The position numbers and the translations under genes were made by a program. From assembly GCA_003280085.1 (NCBI GenBank), contig QCFY01000001.1, positions 124,001 through 188,000 on the forward strand: a stretch of 64,000 nt of DNA, given 5' to 3'. The stretch is from Prochlorococcus sp. AG-363-O06. Lineage in GTDB: Bacteria; Cyanobacteriota; Cyanobacteriia; PCC-6307; Cyanobiaceae. Below are positions 43,601 through 52,003 of the stretch, piece after piece. The notes under the pieces are model-generated. The model was not told the DNA's origin. It worked only from the letters and a program-made list of their open reading frames with translations, and searched no databases. How positions within the stretch are numbered: the first letter of the stretch is position 1; the number at the start of each line of letters is the position of its first letter.

Positions 43601-44272
43601 ATGAAAGGGTCTACAACTATCGCCTTACTATCTGGAGGCCTTGATTCGGCAACTGCAACTGCATTGGCATTAGAAAATGGGCACAAAGTAATTGGCCTGT
43701 CTTTTGACTATGGTCAAAGACATCGTCGAGAACTTCAAGCTGCAGTTGAGATTGCTGCTCATCTAAATCTTGAAGAGCACCAAATAATCAATGTAAACAT
43801 TGGGAGCTGGGGAGGGTCATCTCTAACCGACATGCAAACTGCTATTCCTACTGAAGGAACTGCAGAAGGAGTGATTCCAAGTACATACGTTCCAGGAAGA
43901 AATACTGTTTTTATTGCTATTGGTCTAAGTCTTGCAGAAGCACGAAAAGCCAATCAATTAGTTCTAGGTATCAATGCTATGGACTACTCAGGATATCCCG
44001 ATTGTAGGCCTGACTATATTGATGCATACCAGAAACTAGCAAATCTAGCAACTAAAACTGGTCGAGAAGGGCATGGAGCACAATTATGGGCTCCTCTTCT
44101 ACATTGGAGCAAAGTAAAAATCGTCCAAGAAGCATTACGTCTTGGTATTCCTATTGAAAAAACATGGAGTTGCTATAGCGCACAAGCTCATGCTTGTGGA
44201 ATTTGCGATAGCTGTCGAATCCGAAACAAAGCACTAAAAGCAGCAGGACGACTTGATCTTTGTAGTAATTGA
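43601..44272 (+). CDS. queC: 7-cyano-7-deazaguanine synthase
   Basis: Converts carboxy-deazaguanine to preQ0 with ATP and ammonia. The 223 residues start with the pyrophosphatase motif [15 protein letters not shown] (SGGLDS at 11-16) and end with a zinc-binding cysteine group ([16 protein letters not shown]). It is directly downstream of queE and one base upstream of pabB, so co-transcription is likely. Confidence 0.95.
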   Translation: MKGSTTIALLSGGLDSATATALALENGHKVIGLSFDYGQRHRRELQAAVEIAAHLNLEEHQIINVNIGSWGGSSLTDMQTAIPTEGTAEGVIPSTYVPGRNTVFIAIGLSLAEARKANQLVLGINAMDYSGYPDCRPDYIDAYQKLANLATKTGREGHGAQLWAPLLHWSKVKIVQEALRLGIPIEKTWSCYSAQAHACGICDSCRIRNKALKAAGRLDLCSN

Positions 44273-44273
44273 A

Positions 44274-45614
44274 ATGTCATCTACAAAAAAAACAAAATGT
44301 AAATGGCACGAACCCCAAAAGTTGGCTACTGCATTAATGGCAATTAAAGGTGATGCAGGATTGATATGGCTAGATGGTGATGGCAGTGCTCTTGGGCGCT
44401 GGGTGACATTGGCCGTAAATCCAGTTGAAGTAATATGTTGCCGCGGATTACCAAATAATCCACAAGCTTCCAATCCATTTCAAGTACTAAAACATCTAAG
44501 CCCAGGGCACTGGACAGGCTGGTTGAATTACGAAGCAGGTGCTTGGGTTGAGCCTCTAAACCCGTGGAGAACATCTGATCTAGCAACCCTCTGGATTGCT
44601 CGCCACGACCCAATTCTTAAATTCGACCTTAAAAAGCGTGAACTTTGGATAGAAGGAGAAAGTCCTCTTGGCATGCAAGAGCTACTTAGCCTGGTGGAAA
44701 AGATCGATACTCAAAACAAAAATGAAAATAAAACCTCCCTAATATCCCAACCTAAAAGTAGTCAAGGGATCTCTATAGATAGCTGGGAATGGCTCGCCTC
44801 AAAAAATCAATACATCAACAATGTTAAAAATATTTGTCAACTAATAGCAAGTGGAGATATCTTCCAAGCAAACCTATCTAATAGTTGTTTTACAACATTA
44901 CAGTCGAATATCACACCACTTGAGATATTCCAAAAGTTGCGAAGTCATTGTCCAGCTCCATTTGGAGGATTAGTTATTGCTAGTGGAGATGCCTATGGCG
45001 AAGCAGTCATATCGTCATCACCCGAGCGGTTTATCAAAGTACTGCCGAATGGCAAAGCAGAAAGTAGGCCCATAAAAGGAACTCGTCCTCGCCACACAAA
45101 CCCCATTAAAGATGCCGCAATGGCAGCAGAGTTAATAACTAGCACTAAAGACAGGGCAGAAAATATAATGATTGTAGATTTATTGAGAAATGATCTAAGC
45201 AAAGTATGCCTTCCAGGGTCTATTTCTGTGCCGGAACTAATCAAACTTGAAAGTTTCCAACAAGTACATCATTTAACTTCTGTGATAACTGGCCAGCTCC
45301 AAAAACAACATACGTGGGTAGATCTACTACAAGCTTCTTGGCCAGGCGGATCTATTAGTGGTGCACCAAAGCCAAGAGCATGTCAACGACTCCATGACCT
45401 CGAACCAATTGCAAGAGGTCCTTATTGTGGCTGTTTAATCAATATTGACTGGAGTGGAAAGTTTGATAGCAGTATCATTATTAGATCTCTAATTAAAAAA
45501 GACACTAAGCTTCAAGCTTATGCAGGTTGTGGAATTGTGGCTGATTCAGATCCTTTTAACGAAGCAGATGAATTGAATTGGAAGTTAATGCCTTTACTAA
45601 AAGCACTTGAATAA
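44274..45614 (+). CDS. pabB: Aminodeoxychorismate synthase component I
   Basis: Converts chorismate to aminodeoxychorismate for folate, using ammonia from a PabA/TrpG partner that is not in this window. From the ATG at 44274 it has 446 residues; a TTG at 44253 inside queC is less likely. The PIKGTRPR motif (lysine typical of PabB, not alanine as in TrpE), LIVDLLRNDLSK-type MIVDLLRNDLSKVC and WPGGSISGAPKPRA are all present. It overlaps or abuts pabC, forming a folate pair. Confidence 0.9.
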   Translation: MSSTKKTKCKWHEPQKLATALMAIKGDAGLIWLDGDGSALGRWVTLAVNPVEVICCRGLPNNPQASNPFQVLKHLSPGHWTGWLNYEAGAWVEPLNPWRTSDLATLWIARHDPILKFDLKKRELWIEGESPLGMQELLSLVEKIDTQNKNENKTSLISQPKSSQGISIDSWEWLASKNQYINNVKNICQLIASGDIFQANLSNSCFTTLQSNITPLEIFQKLRSHCPAPFGGLVIASGDAYGEAVISSSPERFIKVLPNGKAESRPIKGTRPRHTNPIKDAAMAAELITSTKDRAENIMIVDLLRNDLSKVCLPGSISVPELIKLESFQQVHHLTSVITGQLQKQHTWVDLLQASWPGGSISGAPKPRACQRLHDLEPIARGPYCGCLINIDWSGKFDSSIIIRSLIKKDTKLQAYAGCGIVADSDPFNEADELNWKLMPLLKALE

Positions 45615-45618
45615 AATA

Positions 45619-46458
45619 ATGTCAAGAAAAATCTACTGGTTGAATGGGGAATGGGGATCCGAAAAAGAGTTGAGAATCCCTATATCTGATCGAGGTCTAA
45701 ATCTTGGAGATGGTCTGTTTGAAACAATACTCATACTCAATGGCTATCCACAACTTCTAACAGCCCATTTAGATCGATTATATCGTGGTGCATCCTTACT
45801 TGGCATGGATGCACCACCAAAGAGAAACTATATCCACTCTTTAATTAAAGAAGGTATTCAGCAATTATTTCTGAAGAACTTGAATGGAGCTGTGCGACTA
45901 AATTGGAGTCGCGGTGACAGTAGTCAAAGAGGAATTAGTATTACTCAAGGAAAAAGAAGCGATCAAAATCATCGATTCTGGGTTGAAATGAACTCGTTTG
46001 AGCCAATATTTAATCCTATATCTACAATGATTAGTCAATATGAACAAAGGAATGCATATAGTCGAATCAGTACTTGCAAAACCTTAAGCTATTCACAAGC
46101 AATACAAGCAAGGCATGAAGCTAATTTAGCTGGCTTTGATGATGCCTTATTGCTAAGCACTAAGGGTGAAATGAGTTGTGGAAGCACATCCAATATTTTA
46201 ATAAAGCGAGCCAATCAATGGTTAACACCAAGATTAGAGAGTGGTTGCTTACCAGGCATAATGAGACAGCAAGGGTTAAATGCAGGACTTATTAAAGAAG
46301 CAAAAATCATGCCAGCGCCAGAAGAAAATGACGAATGGCTATTAATAAATAGCCTTAGTTGTCAGCCCATAATCAGATTAAATAAGATGGCATTACAATC
46401 AGTCTCAAACCCATATCAAATTTGGTTCTCCTTGCTAGGCAAGTCGACTATCAATTAA
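45619..46458 (+). CDS. pabC: Aminodeoxychorismate lyase (class IV PLP enzyme)
   Basis: Releases pyruvate from aminodeoxychorismate to give para-aminobenzoate. From the ATG at 45619 it has 279 residues; TTG at 45607 would add four. Motifs are ISDRGLNLGDGLFETI at the N-terminus and the PLP lysine in STCKTLSYSQAIQAR, then GEMSCGSTSNILI. It starts 4 bp after the pabB stop. D-amino-acid or branched-chain aminotransferase function is possible within class IV, but adjacency to pabB supports PabC. The end overlaps convergent cobA by four bases. Confidence 0.85.
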   Translation: MSRKIYWLNGEWGSEKELRIPISDRGLNLGDGLFETILILNGYPQLLTAHLDRLYRGASLLGMDAPPKRNYIHSLIKEGIQQLFLKNLNGAVRLNWSRGDSSQRGISITQGKRSDQNHRFWVEMNSFEPIFNPISTMISQYEQRNAYSRISTCKTLSYSQAIQARHEANLAGFDDALLLSTKGEMSCGSTSNILIKRANQWLTPRLESGCLPGIMRQQGLNAGLIKEAKIMPAPEENDEWLLINSLSCQPIIRLNKMALQSVSNPYQIWFSLLGKSTIN

Positions 46459-47240
46459 AAATCAATTGGCATTGTGACATTCGCAGGTTGAGGGCAACAT
46501 TCTTCGATCTGATACTTAACTACATCTCCAATTATCAAAATTGACGGCGACTGAATTCCTAGTAGCTGTATTTCATTCGACAGCTGACTTAACGTTGAGG
46601 TTATGCATCTTTGACCAATAACTGTACCTTGCTGAATTACTGCGGCTGGAGTTGTCGAGTCCAACCCGCCAATCAACAACTGTTCCGTAATGAACTGAAG
46701 GTTATGCAATCCCATATAAATGACCAAACCATCACTAGCCTTAGCTAGAGCTTGCCAATTTACTGATGGACGGCGTTTATCAATTCCCTCATGACCAGTA
46801 ACGAAAGTAACTGATGAGCCGGCGAGTCGATGTGTCACAGGAATTCCAGCATATGCTGGAACAGCTATACCTGCTGTCACACCTGGGACAACTTCAACAG
46901 CAACTCCCTTGGCAGCCAAATAAGCAGCCTCCTCTGCGCCACGACCAAATACAAAAGGGTCTCCTCCTTTCAATCGAACAACACAAACATGCCTCATAGA
47001 CATCTGATAAAGGATGGTATTTATTTTGGACTGAGGAAAAGAATGATGCCCTCGTCTTTTTCCAACAAATTGAATCTCACAATCATTGGGAACTAAATCC
47101 AAAAACTCCTGAGGCACGAGCGAATCGTAAACAAGGCCTCTACACTGCCTCAAAACACGTTCTGCCTTAATAGTTAGTAAATCAGGGTCTCCTGGTCCAG
47201 CACCAACAAGATAAACACCAGCAAATTGGACGTTTGTCAT
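46455..47240 (-). CDS. cobA: Uroporphyrinogen-III C-methyltransferase
   Basis: SAM-dependent enzyme making precorrin-2, the precursor of siroheme and cobalamin. The 261 residues have VYLVGAGPGDPDLLTIKAERVL, VRLKGGDPFVFGRGAEEA, VVPGVTAGIAVPAYAGIPVTHR and VTGHE. It is divergent from the nirA region, and nitrite reductase needs siroheme. Its own C-terminal dehydrogenase/ferrochelatase domain is absent, so those steps are elsewhere. Start ATG at 47240. Confidence 0.94.
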   Translation of the reverse strand: MTNVQFAGVYLVGAGPGDPDLLTIKAERVLRQCRGLVYDSLVPQEFLDLVPNDCEIQFVGKRRGHHSFPQSKINTILYQMSMRHVCVVRLKGGDPFVFGRGAEEAAYLAAKGVAVEVVPGVTAGIAVPAYAGIPVTHRLAGSSVTFVTGHEGIDKRRPSVNWQALAKASDGLVIYMGLHNLQFITEQLLIGGLDSTTPAAVIQQGTVIGQRCITSTLSQLSNEIQLLGIQSPSILIIGDVVKYQIEECCPQPANVTMPIDF

Positions 47241-47503
47241 GAAATAAGCCTCGAATCTTTTCTATTCAAAACAGATGGCCTTGATGCTCATCAAAGGAAA
47301 TTCGAAAATCTATGAAGTGGATCATGCCTGAAACAGGCAAAATGACAAAAACGAGCTATCTTCTTCAAATCACAACACTAGTCATAGCAAGAAGATAACG
47401 TAGAAGAACAATACAAAAATGAAAGCATTTGTATCAACCGTAACGGATGGAAACTCAGATTAGATGATGAAGTTATGGTTGTACAAACTAAATGTAATTT
47501 AAA

Positions 47504-47701
47504 ATGCAAAACGATTATCTAAGTAAGAAAAACCTTATAACAGAACACTTTCCGCACAGAGCCAGTAGGAAATTAGGTAATAGGAAAATAGTAGACGTCA
47601 AAAGCCCATTCGAGAAAGATCTGCTGGCAATGCAAGAGGTTTGGAAGATGTTGAAGACTGGTGTTATCAGATGGTTTGGAGAAGTCGGAAGACGCTACTA
47701 A
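47504..47701 (+). CDS. Possible 65-residue hypothetical protein upstream of nirA
   Basis: ATG at 47504 to 47701, basic product (HRASRKLGNRKIVDVKSPFEKDLLAMQEVWKMLKTGVIRWFGEVGRRY at the C-terminus, in parts) with an amphipathic helix near SPFEKDLLAMQEVWKML. It is not recognised. If it is not real, the stretch 47241-47878 is a 638-bp gap holding only regulatory sequence. It ends 177 bp before nirA. The flanking DNA carries two similar NtcA-like sequences. Confidence 0.4.
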   Translation: MQNDYLSKKNLITEHFPHRASRKLGNRKIVDVKSPFEKDLLAMQEVWKMLKTGVIRWFGEVGRRY

Positions 47702-47774
47702 AACAATCAGTTTAGATAAAATCAATTTGTATCGATTGCAACCAAATATACAATTTCCACCAGTTTGATAAAAT

Positions 47775-47818
47775 GTATTTTCGGATACTAATTAGATCAA
47801 GATTATATTAGTTAATAT
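47775..47818 (+). promoter_or_regulatory. NtcA-activated promoter of nirA
   Basis: GTA (47775-47777), eight bases, TAC (47786-47788) is an exact match to the NtcA consensus. A TAN3T -10 element, TAATAT (47813-47818), begins 24 bases further on, within the 20-24 spacing of NtcA-activated cyanobacterial promoters. The nirA start is at 47879, leaving a leader of about 55 bases. Confidence 0.75.
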
Positions 47819-47878
47819 ATTCAGTCATCTTCAAAGCTAAGAAATGAGCGTTAGAGCAATCTTTCATTTTTAAAGACT

Positions 47879-49498
47879 ATGGAGAAAGTATTATCTACTG
47901 CTTTGAACCTAAAAGAGCAAAAGCTAAACAAGATAGAGCAAAATAAGGCTGCAAAAGATGGATTAGAGATAGGGAAGCAGATTGAAAGTTTTGCGGATAT
48001 GAGCTGGGAAGATCTTGATAAAACTGATTTAGAACTTCGCTTAAAATGGTATGGTTTATTTTGGAGGCCAAAGACACCAGGTAAATTTATGCTGCGGTTA
48101 AGAGTTCCTAATGGAACTCTTAACTACAAACAAATTGATGTTATAGCTTCAATTGTGGCAAGATATGGTGAAGATGGGAGTTGTGATATTACTACACGTC
48201 AGAATATACAAATTCGTGGTGTTCTTTTAAATGATTTTCCAGAAATTTTAATTCGTTTAGAAGAAGTTGGTATAACAACAATACAATCAGGGTTTGATAA
48301 TCCAAGAAATGTAACTGGTAATCCTTTGGCTGGAATTGATCCAAATGAAATTGTTGATACCAGACCATTTGTTAAAGAGCTTCACAATTTTCTAACAAAT
48401 AATGGGAAAGGTAATCCAGATTTCTCAAATCTACCCAGAAAATGGAATACAGCAGTAGCAGGAGCAAAAGATAATTTCTTATTACATAATGATCTTGTTT
48501 TTCATCCAGTAGAAAATAATAATGTCAAGGGGTTTAGCATTTGGTTAGGAGGAATACTTTCATCTCAACTAAATGAATATGCTATTCCTCTTGATGCCTG
48601 GATTGAAGAAAAGAATGTTTGTAAGATTACAGGCATAATACTGACATTATGGCGTGACCATGGCGAAAGGAATAGGCGACCAAAAGGAAGATTTAGGTTC
48701 TACATAGATGAAATTGGCATTCAAAAGTTTCGAAAACTAATTGAAGAGAAATATGGACCTCTAACTAAAGATCCAGGATCAATTTTTTCCCAAGAGCCAA
48801 GAACATTCTTAGGAATACATCCACAAAAGCAAAAAAGCAAGTTTTTTGCAGGCCTGCACATACCTGTTGGCAGATTGAATGCGGAAGATCTACAAGATAT
48901 CTCTATGGCCAGCCAAACGTATGGCTGTGGAGAAGTTAGGCTTACAGAAGATCAGAATTTAATTATAATTGGTATTCATGATTCGAAAATAAATAACTTT
49001 AAATCTGATCCAATACTAAATAGATTTGCACTGAATCCAAGCAAAATTGCTGCAGGTACTGTTTCTTGCACAGGCAACAGTTACTGTAGTTTTGCTCTAA
49101 CAAATACAAAAGATACTGCTTTAAAGATATCCATGGAATTAGAAAGAGAATTGGATTTAGAAAAAGAACTTAAAATACACTGGACTGGGTGCCCAAATAG
49201 TTGCGGGCAAGCCTACATGGGAGCAATTGGTTTAACCGGAACAAAAGGGAAAGATTCGAATGGCAATATAGTTGAAGCTTATGATATAAGTATTGGTGGA
49301 TCTCAAGGAGTTGTACAAAAAATTGGCGAGTTAAAACATAAATCCATTCCTAAAGGTGAAATAAAAGAAGTCCTCAAAGAAATCTTGATAAGTAATTTTA
49401 ATGCAAAAAAGTTAGGAAGTAAAAGAAATATAGGTGCCAGGTTTTCAATAAGAAGAATTTTACAGAGTCTATTTAGAAAAGGCAGTAACTCTCCTTGA
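47879..49498 (+). CDS. nirA: Ferredoxin-nitrite reductase
   Basis: Reduces nitrite to ammonium with six electrons from ferredoxin, using siroheme and a 4Fe-4S cluster. The 539-residue protein has the siroheme/cluster cysteines Cys397 and Cys403 (CTGNSYC) and Cys438 and Cys442 (CPNSC), and the GEDGSCDITTRQNIQIRG block near the N-terminus. A sulfite reductase would share the cysteines, but the neighbouring FocA and the NtcA site support NirA. The gene heads a rightward group with a 47-residue ORF and focA. Confidence 0.96.
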   Translation: MEKVLSTALNLKEQKLNKIEQNKAAKDGLEIGKQIESFADMSWEDLDKTDLELRLKWYGLFWRPKTPGKFMLRLRVPNGTLNYKQIDVIASIVARYGEDGSCDITTRQNIQIRGVLLNDFPEILIRLEEVGITTIQSGFDNPRNVTGNPLAGIDPNEIVDTRPFVKELHNFLTNNGKGNPDFSNLPRKWNTAVAGAKDNFLLHNDLVFHPVENNNVKGFSIWLGGILSSQLNEYAIPLDAWIEEKNVCKITGIILTLWRDHGERNRRPKGRFRFYIDEIGIQKFRKLIEEKYGPLTKDPGSIFSQEPRTFLGIHPQKQKSKFFAGLHIPVGRLNAEDLQDISMASQTYGCGEVRLTEDQNLIIIGIHDSKINNFKSDPILNRFALNPSKIAAGTVSCTGNSYCSFALTNTKDTALKISMELERELDLEKELKIHWTGCPNSCGQAYMGAIGLTGTKGKDSNGNIVEAYDISIGGSQGVVQKIGELKHKSIPKGEIKEVLKEILISNFNAKKLGSKRNIGARFSIRRILQSLFRKGSNSP

Positions 49499-49539
49499 AC
49501 TGCCTTCTAATTCCTTCTTAAAACTAACTAACATCAACA

Positions 49540-49683
49540 ATGAACAAATTTTTAATCCCAAAAGAACTTTTCTCTCGTTTTAGAGATTGGTTTCGCACCC
49601 TTGACGAAGAAAAACCACCGACCCATAGAGAAGGGGGAAGTCAGGATTTCTTTTCAAAGCTAATGAATCGAATTAGTAGTTAA
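49540..49683 (+). CDS. 47-residue hypothetical protein between nirA and focA
   Basis: ATG at 49540 to TAA at 49683. The product MNKFLIPKELFSRFRDWFRT then LDEEKPPTHREGGSQDFFSKLMNRISS has two short amphipathic helices around a disordered middle and no membrane span. It lies 41 bp after nirA and 34 bp before focA in the same direction, so it is probably co-transcribed. Position suggests a role in nitrite use, but no family is recognised. Confidence 0.5.
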   Translation: MNKFLIPKELFSRFRDWFRTLDEEKPPTHREGGSQDFFSKLMNRISS

Positions 49684-49717
49684 TTGCATTTTTCCACCTC
49701 TTCATAAATTAAAACCT

Positions 49718-50629
49718 ATGGCTTATTCAGCTTCACAAATGGACTATGTACTTCCGAATGAACTAGTGGATGGAATGATAGCCGCAGGCGGCAAAAAATC
49801 TACCGTGAGTGTAAAAAACTTACTTGTTAGAGGTTTTTATTCAGGTGCAATTCTTGGATTGGCAACCTGTCTTGCTATCACAGTAGGTATTCAATCAGGA
49901 ATGCCATTTCTAGGATCTGTAATTTTTCCATTTGGCTTTGCAAGTATCGTACTTTTTGGTATGGAACTTGTTACCGGTAATTTTGCTTTATTGCCTATGG
50001 CAACATGGGCAGGCAAAAGTTCATGGCGAGCTACATTTAGAAATTGGATGTGGGTTTGGATAGGAAACTTTCTAGGCACAGTTCTTGTAGCACTTTTATT
50101 ATCAATTAGCCTCACTAGCGCAGGAACAGTAGAGCCGTTAGCTGCTGCTGCAGGTGGAAAAGGCTGGGCTGTTGTAGCAGCAAAGATAATTGCTATCAAC
50201 AAAGCAAATGTCCTATTAAAATATGAAGCATTAGGGCGGACTGGATTTTTTCTCGCATTTATTAGAGGAGTAATTGCTAATTGGCTAGTCTGCCTTGGCG
50301 TAACGATGGCACTAGTAAGTAAAAGCGTGCCAGGCAAAATCCTTGCCTGCTGGCTACCTATAACTGCATTCCAAACAATGGGTATGGAGCATATTGTTGT
50401 AAATATGTTTCTGCATACTACTGGGCCTCTACTAGGATCAGGAGTTCCATTAACCAAGATATTCTTTTGGAATTTTCTACCTGTTACATTAGGGAATATC
50501 CTAGGTGGGATGGTGTTTATAGGTATGCTTTTCTATAGTACACATAGAACAAAAATGACGAATGTTCTACCTAGTGTGCATGACGAAAAACTTGAAAGAG
50601 AGCTTGCCGCAGAGCTAGGAGCCCGCTAA
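49718..50629 (+). CDS. focA: Formate/nitrite transporter family protein (nitrite uptake)
   Basis: A 303-residue channel of the FNT family with six membrane spans. Family motifs are GAILGLATCLAIT, MELVTGNFALLP, RGVIANWLVCLGV and a GMEHIVVNMF block. FNT proteins carry formate, nitrite or hydrosulfide; the place after nirA makes nitrite the likely substrate in this organism. It is 34 bp past the 47-residue ORF. Confidence 0.92.
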   Translation: MAYSASQMDYVLPNELVDGMIAAGGKKSTVSVKNLLVRGFYSGAILGLATCLAITVGIQSGMPFLGSVIFPFGFASIVLFGMELVTGNFALLPMATWAGKSSWRATFRNWMWVWIGNFLGTVLVALLLSISLTSAGTVEPLAAAAGGKGWAVVAAKIIAINKANVLLKYEALGRTGFFLAFIRGVIANWLVCLGVTMALVSKSVPGKILACWLPITAFQTMGMEHIVVNMFLHTTGPLLGSGVPLTKIFFWNFLPVTLGNILGGMVFIGMLFYSTHRTKMTNVLPSVHDEKLERELAAELGAR

Positions 50630-50705
50630 GGCTTATTATTCTAAGATACTGAATAAGAGAATAAAACTATTAACATTCAGCGAAAGATATACAACGTATT
50701 GATGG

Positions 50706-50999
50706 TTAATTTTTGAATAAGTCCTCATATAGCAAATCAGTTTCAAGCATTGCAATATCATCATCATGCAAAGAGCATCGATACATTAAATTGAGAATTC
50801 TCTCAATATCAAAATCATTATCAACTACTGATTGCCATAATCTGTTTGTCAATTCTTGATCAGCAAGCTCAAATTGAGCATGTACCAATTCTCTTGCAAT
50901 AGAAAAAATCTTCTGTCGATCCTTGCCCAAAGCAAGATCTAGGTGTTTTTTACCAGAATAGCTTGTGGTTTTCTGTCTAGATTGAACCTTGTTAATCAT
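50706..50999 (-). CDS. Hypothetical protein
   Basis: A 97-residue soluble, helical and acidic protein from the ATG at 50999; a GTG three bases upstream is also possible. Contains KIFSIARELVHAQFELADQELTNRLW and ends SLHDDDIAMLETDLLYEDLFKN. No domain is recognised. It faces away from the HEAT gene, with 148 bp between the starts, and converges on focA. It interrupts the nitrite block but is read from the opposite strand. Confidence 0.5.
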   Translation of the reverse strand: MINKVQSRQKTTSYSGKKHLDLALGKDRQKIFSIARELVHAQFELADQELTNRLWQSVVDNDFDIERILNLMYRCSLHDDDIAMLETDLLYEDLFKN

Positions 51000-51147
51000 C
51001 ACCTTTGTGGCATCCTTTATTTTTTTTATACCCTTAGAGCATGATGGTCGCTTTAATTAACAAAAACTCAATGATTGACTTAGAAATTAGTTGTAAAAGT
51101 CAAAATCAATAGACTCTCAAAGCTAGCCCGCAACTAAATAAAATCGT

Positions 51148-51876
51148 ATGGACACAAAAGAGGCAATGATTTGGCAAAAAATAAACAATGTCCGCAAGAC
51201 AAAGCTCAGTCCTGAATGGCTAGGAGAGGCCTACACAAGTAGTGACTCTTTAAGTCTGCGAATAGCAATAGCTGAGCAACTAGGTTTTTTATCTAAAGAA
51301 GGTTGGATCACTCTGAAGCAATTACTTAAGACGCATGGCCTGCAACCAGAACTAATTCAAGCTGCAGGTGCATGTCATCAGCAAGAAGCCAAAAGCTTTC
51401 TACTGCAGACTTTAAAAAAAGAAAATGAAATGAATATAGTCATCCTGGAAGCATTAGCCTGCTGGGGGGCTTCTATATCAGAAGATCTAATTAAAAGAGT
51501 TCTAAGAGAACCAGCGCTAAGATTTCGCCTTGCTGGATTAGAATTGCTGAAATTCAAAGCTCATCAACTTAATGATTCTGATCTACTATGGCTATCAAAA
51601 GAACTCTTAAGTGATATACGGGAACAGGTAGTAATTAAAACTATAAAGATTCTTCAACGTCGAGATTCTATAGACATTTGCAATTCAATTGGCACAGTAG
51701 CCCTGCATGGAACTGACTGTTCAGCAGAGGTTGCGCTAATGGCACTTGGCTCCATTGGATCAATGAACAGCAAAAAAATACTAAAAGAGCTAGCTAACAA
51801 GTTGCCAAAAGGTAGACGGCTAGATCTGACTAAAAAACAAATCCTTCATCAAAGTCAATCATCAAGTACTCTTTAA
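51148..51876 (+). CDS. HEAT-repeat-like protein next to the nitrite genes
   Basis: A 242-residue, all-helical protein with about five degenerate HEAT-type repeats (for example SLRIAIAEQLGFLSKEGWITLKQLL, then IVILEALACWG, then LRFRLAGLELLKF). Related cyanobacterial HEAT proteins include bilin lyases and NblB-like factors, which bind partner proteins or bilins. There is no phycobilisome context here, so the partner is unknown. It lies 127 bp upstream of the TrpD-like gene. Confidence 0.6.
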   Translation: MDTKEAMIWQKINNVRKTKLSPEWLGEAYTSSDSLSLRIAIAEQLGFLSKEGWITLKQLLKTHGLQPELIQAAGACHQQEAKSFLLQTLKKENEMNIVILEALACWGASISEDLIKRVLREPALRFRLAGLELLKFKAHQLNDSDLLWLSKELLSDIREQVVIKTIKILQRRDSIDICNSIGTVALHGTDCSAEVALMALGSIGSMNSKKILKELANKLPKGRRLDLTKKQILHQSQSSSTL

Positions 51877-51968
51877 ATCGGTTAAAGAGTTAAAAGATAA
51901 TCTTAGAGAAAGATTAAGTGACAAAAAAGTGCAAAGGTAAACTTGAGAAGATCCTTATTTCGCCTTTT

Positions 51969-51982
51969 GTAGCAAATGATAC
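51969..51982 (+). promoter_or_regulatory. Exact NtcA-type box before the TrpD-like gene
   Basis: GTA-GCAAATGA-TAC is an exact GTA-N8-TAC. It is centred 28 bases before the ATG at 52004. The TAN3T element TAATCT (51996-52001) starts 13 bases after the box, shorter than the usual 20-24, so it may regulate in an unusual way, use another -10, or be coincidental. Confidence 0.5.
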
Positions 51983-52003
51983 TTCGGAAAAGGTCTAATC
52001 TAA

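Noticed and set aside
47328-47340. Small hairpin GCCTG-AAA-CAGGC upstream of cobA
   Set aside because: Five-base stem with no T-run on either strand; not a terminator and too short to call a regulatory site.
49891-50457. 188-codon open frame antisense to focA
   Set aside because: It lies wholly opposite a clear transporter gene; such antisense frames arise from codon bias, and the product has no recognisable features.
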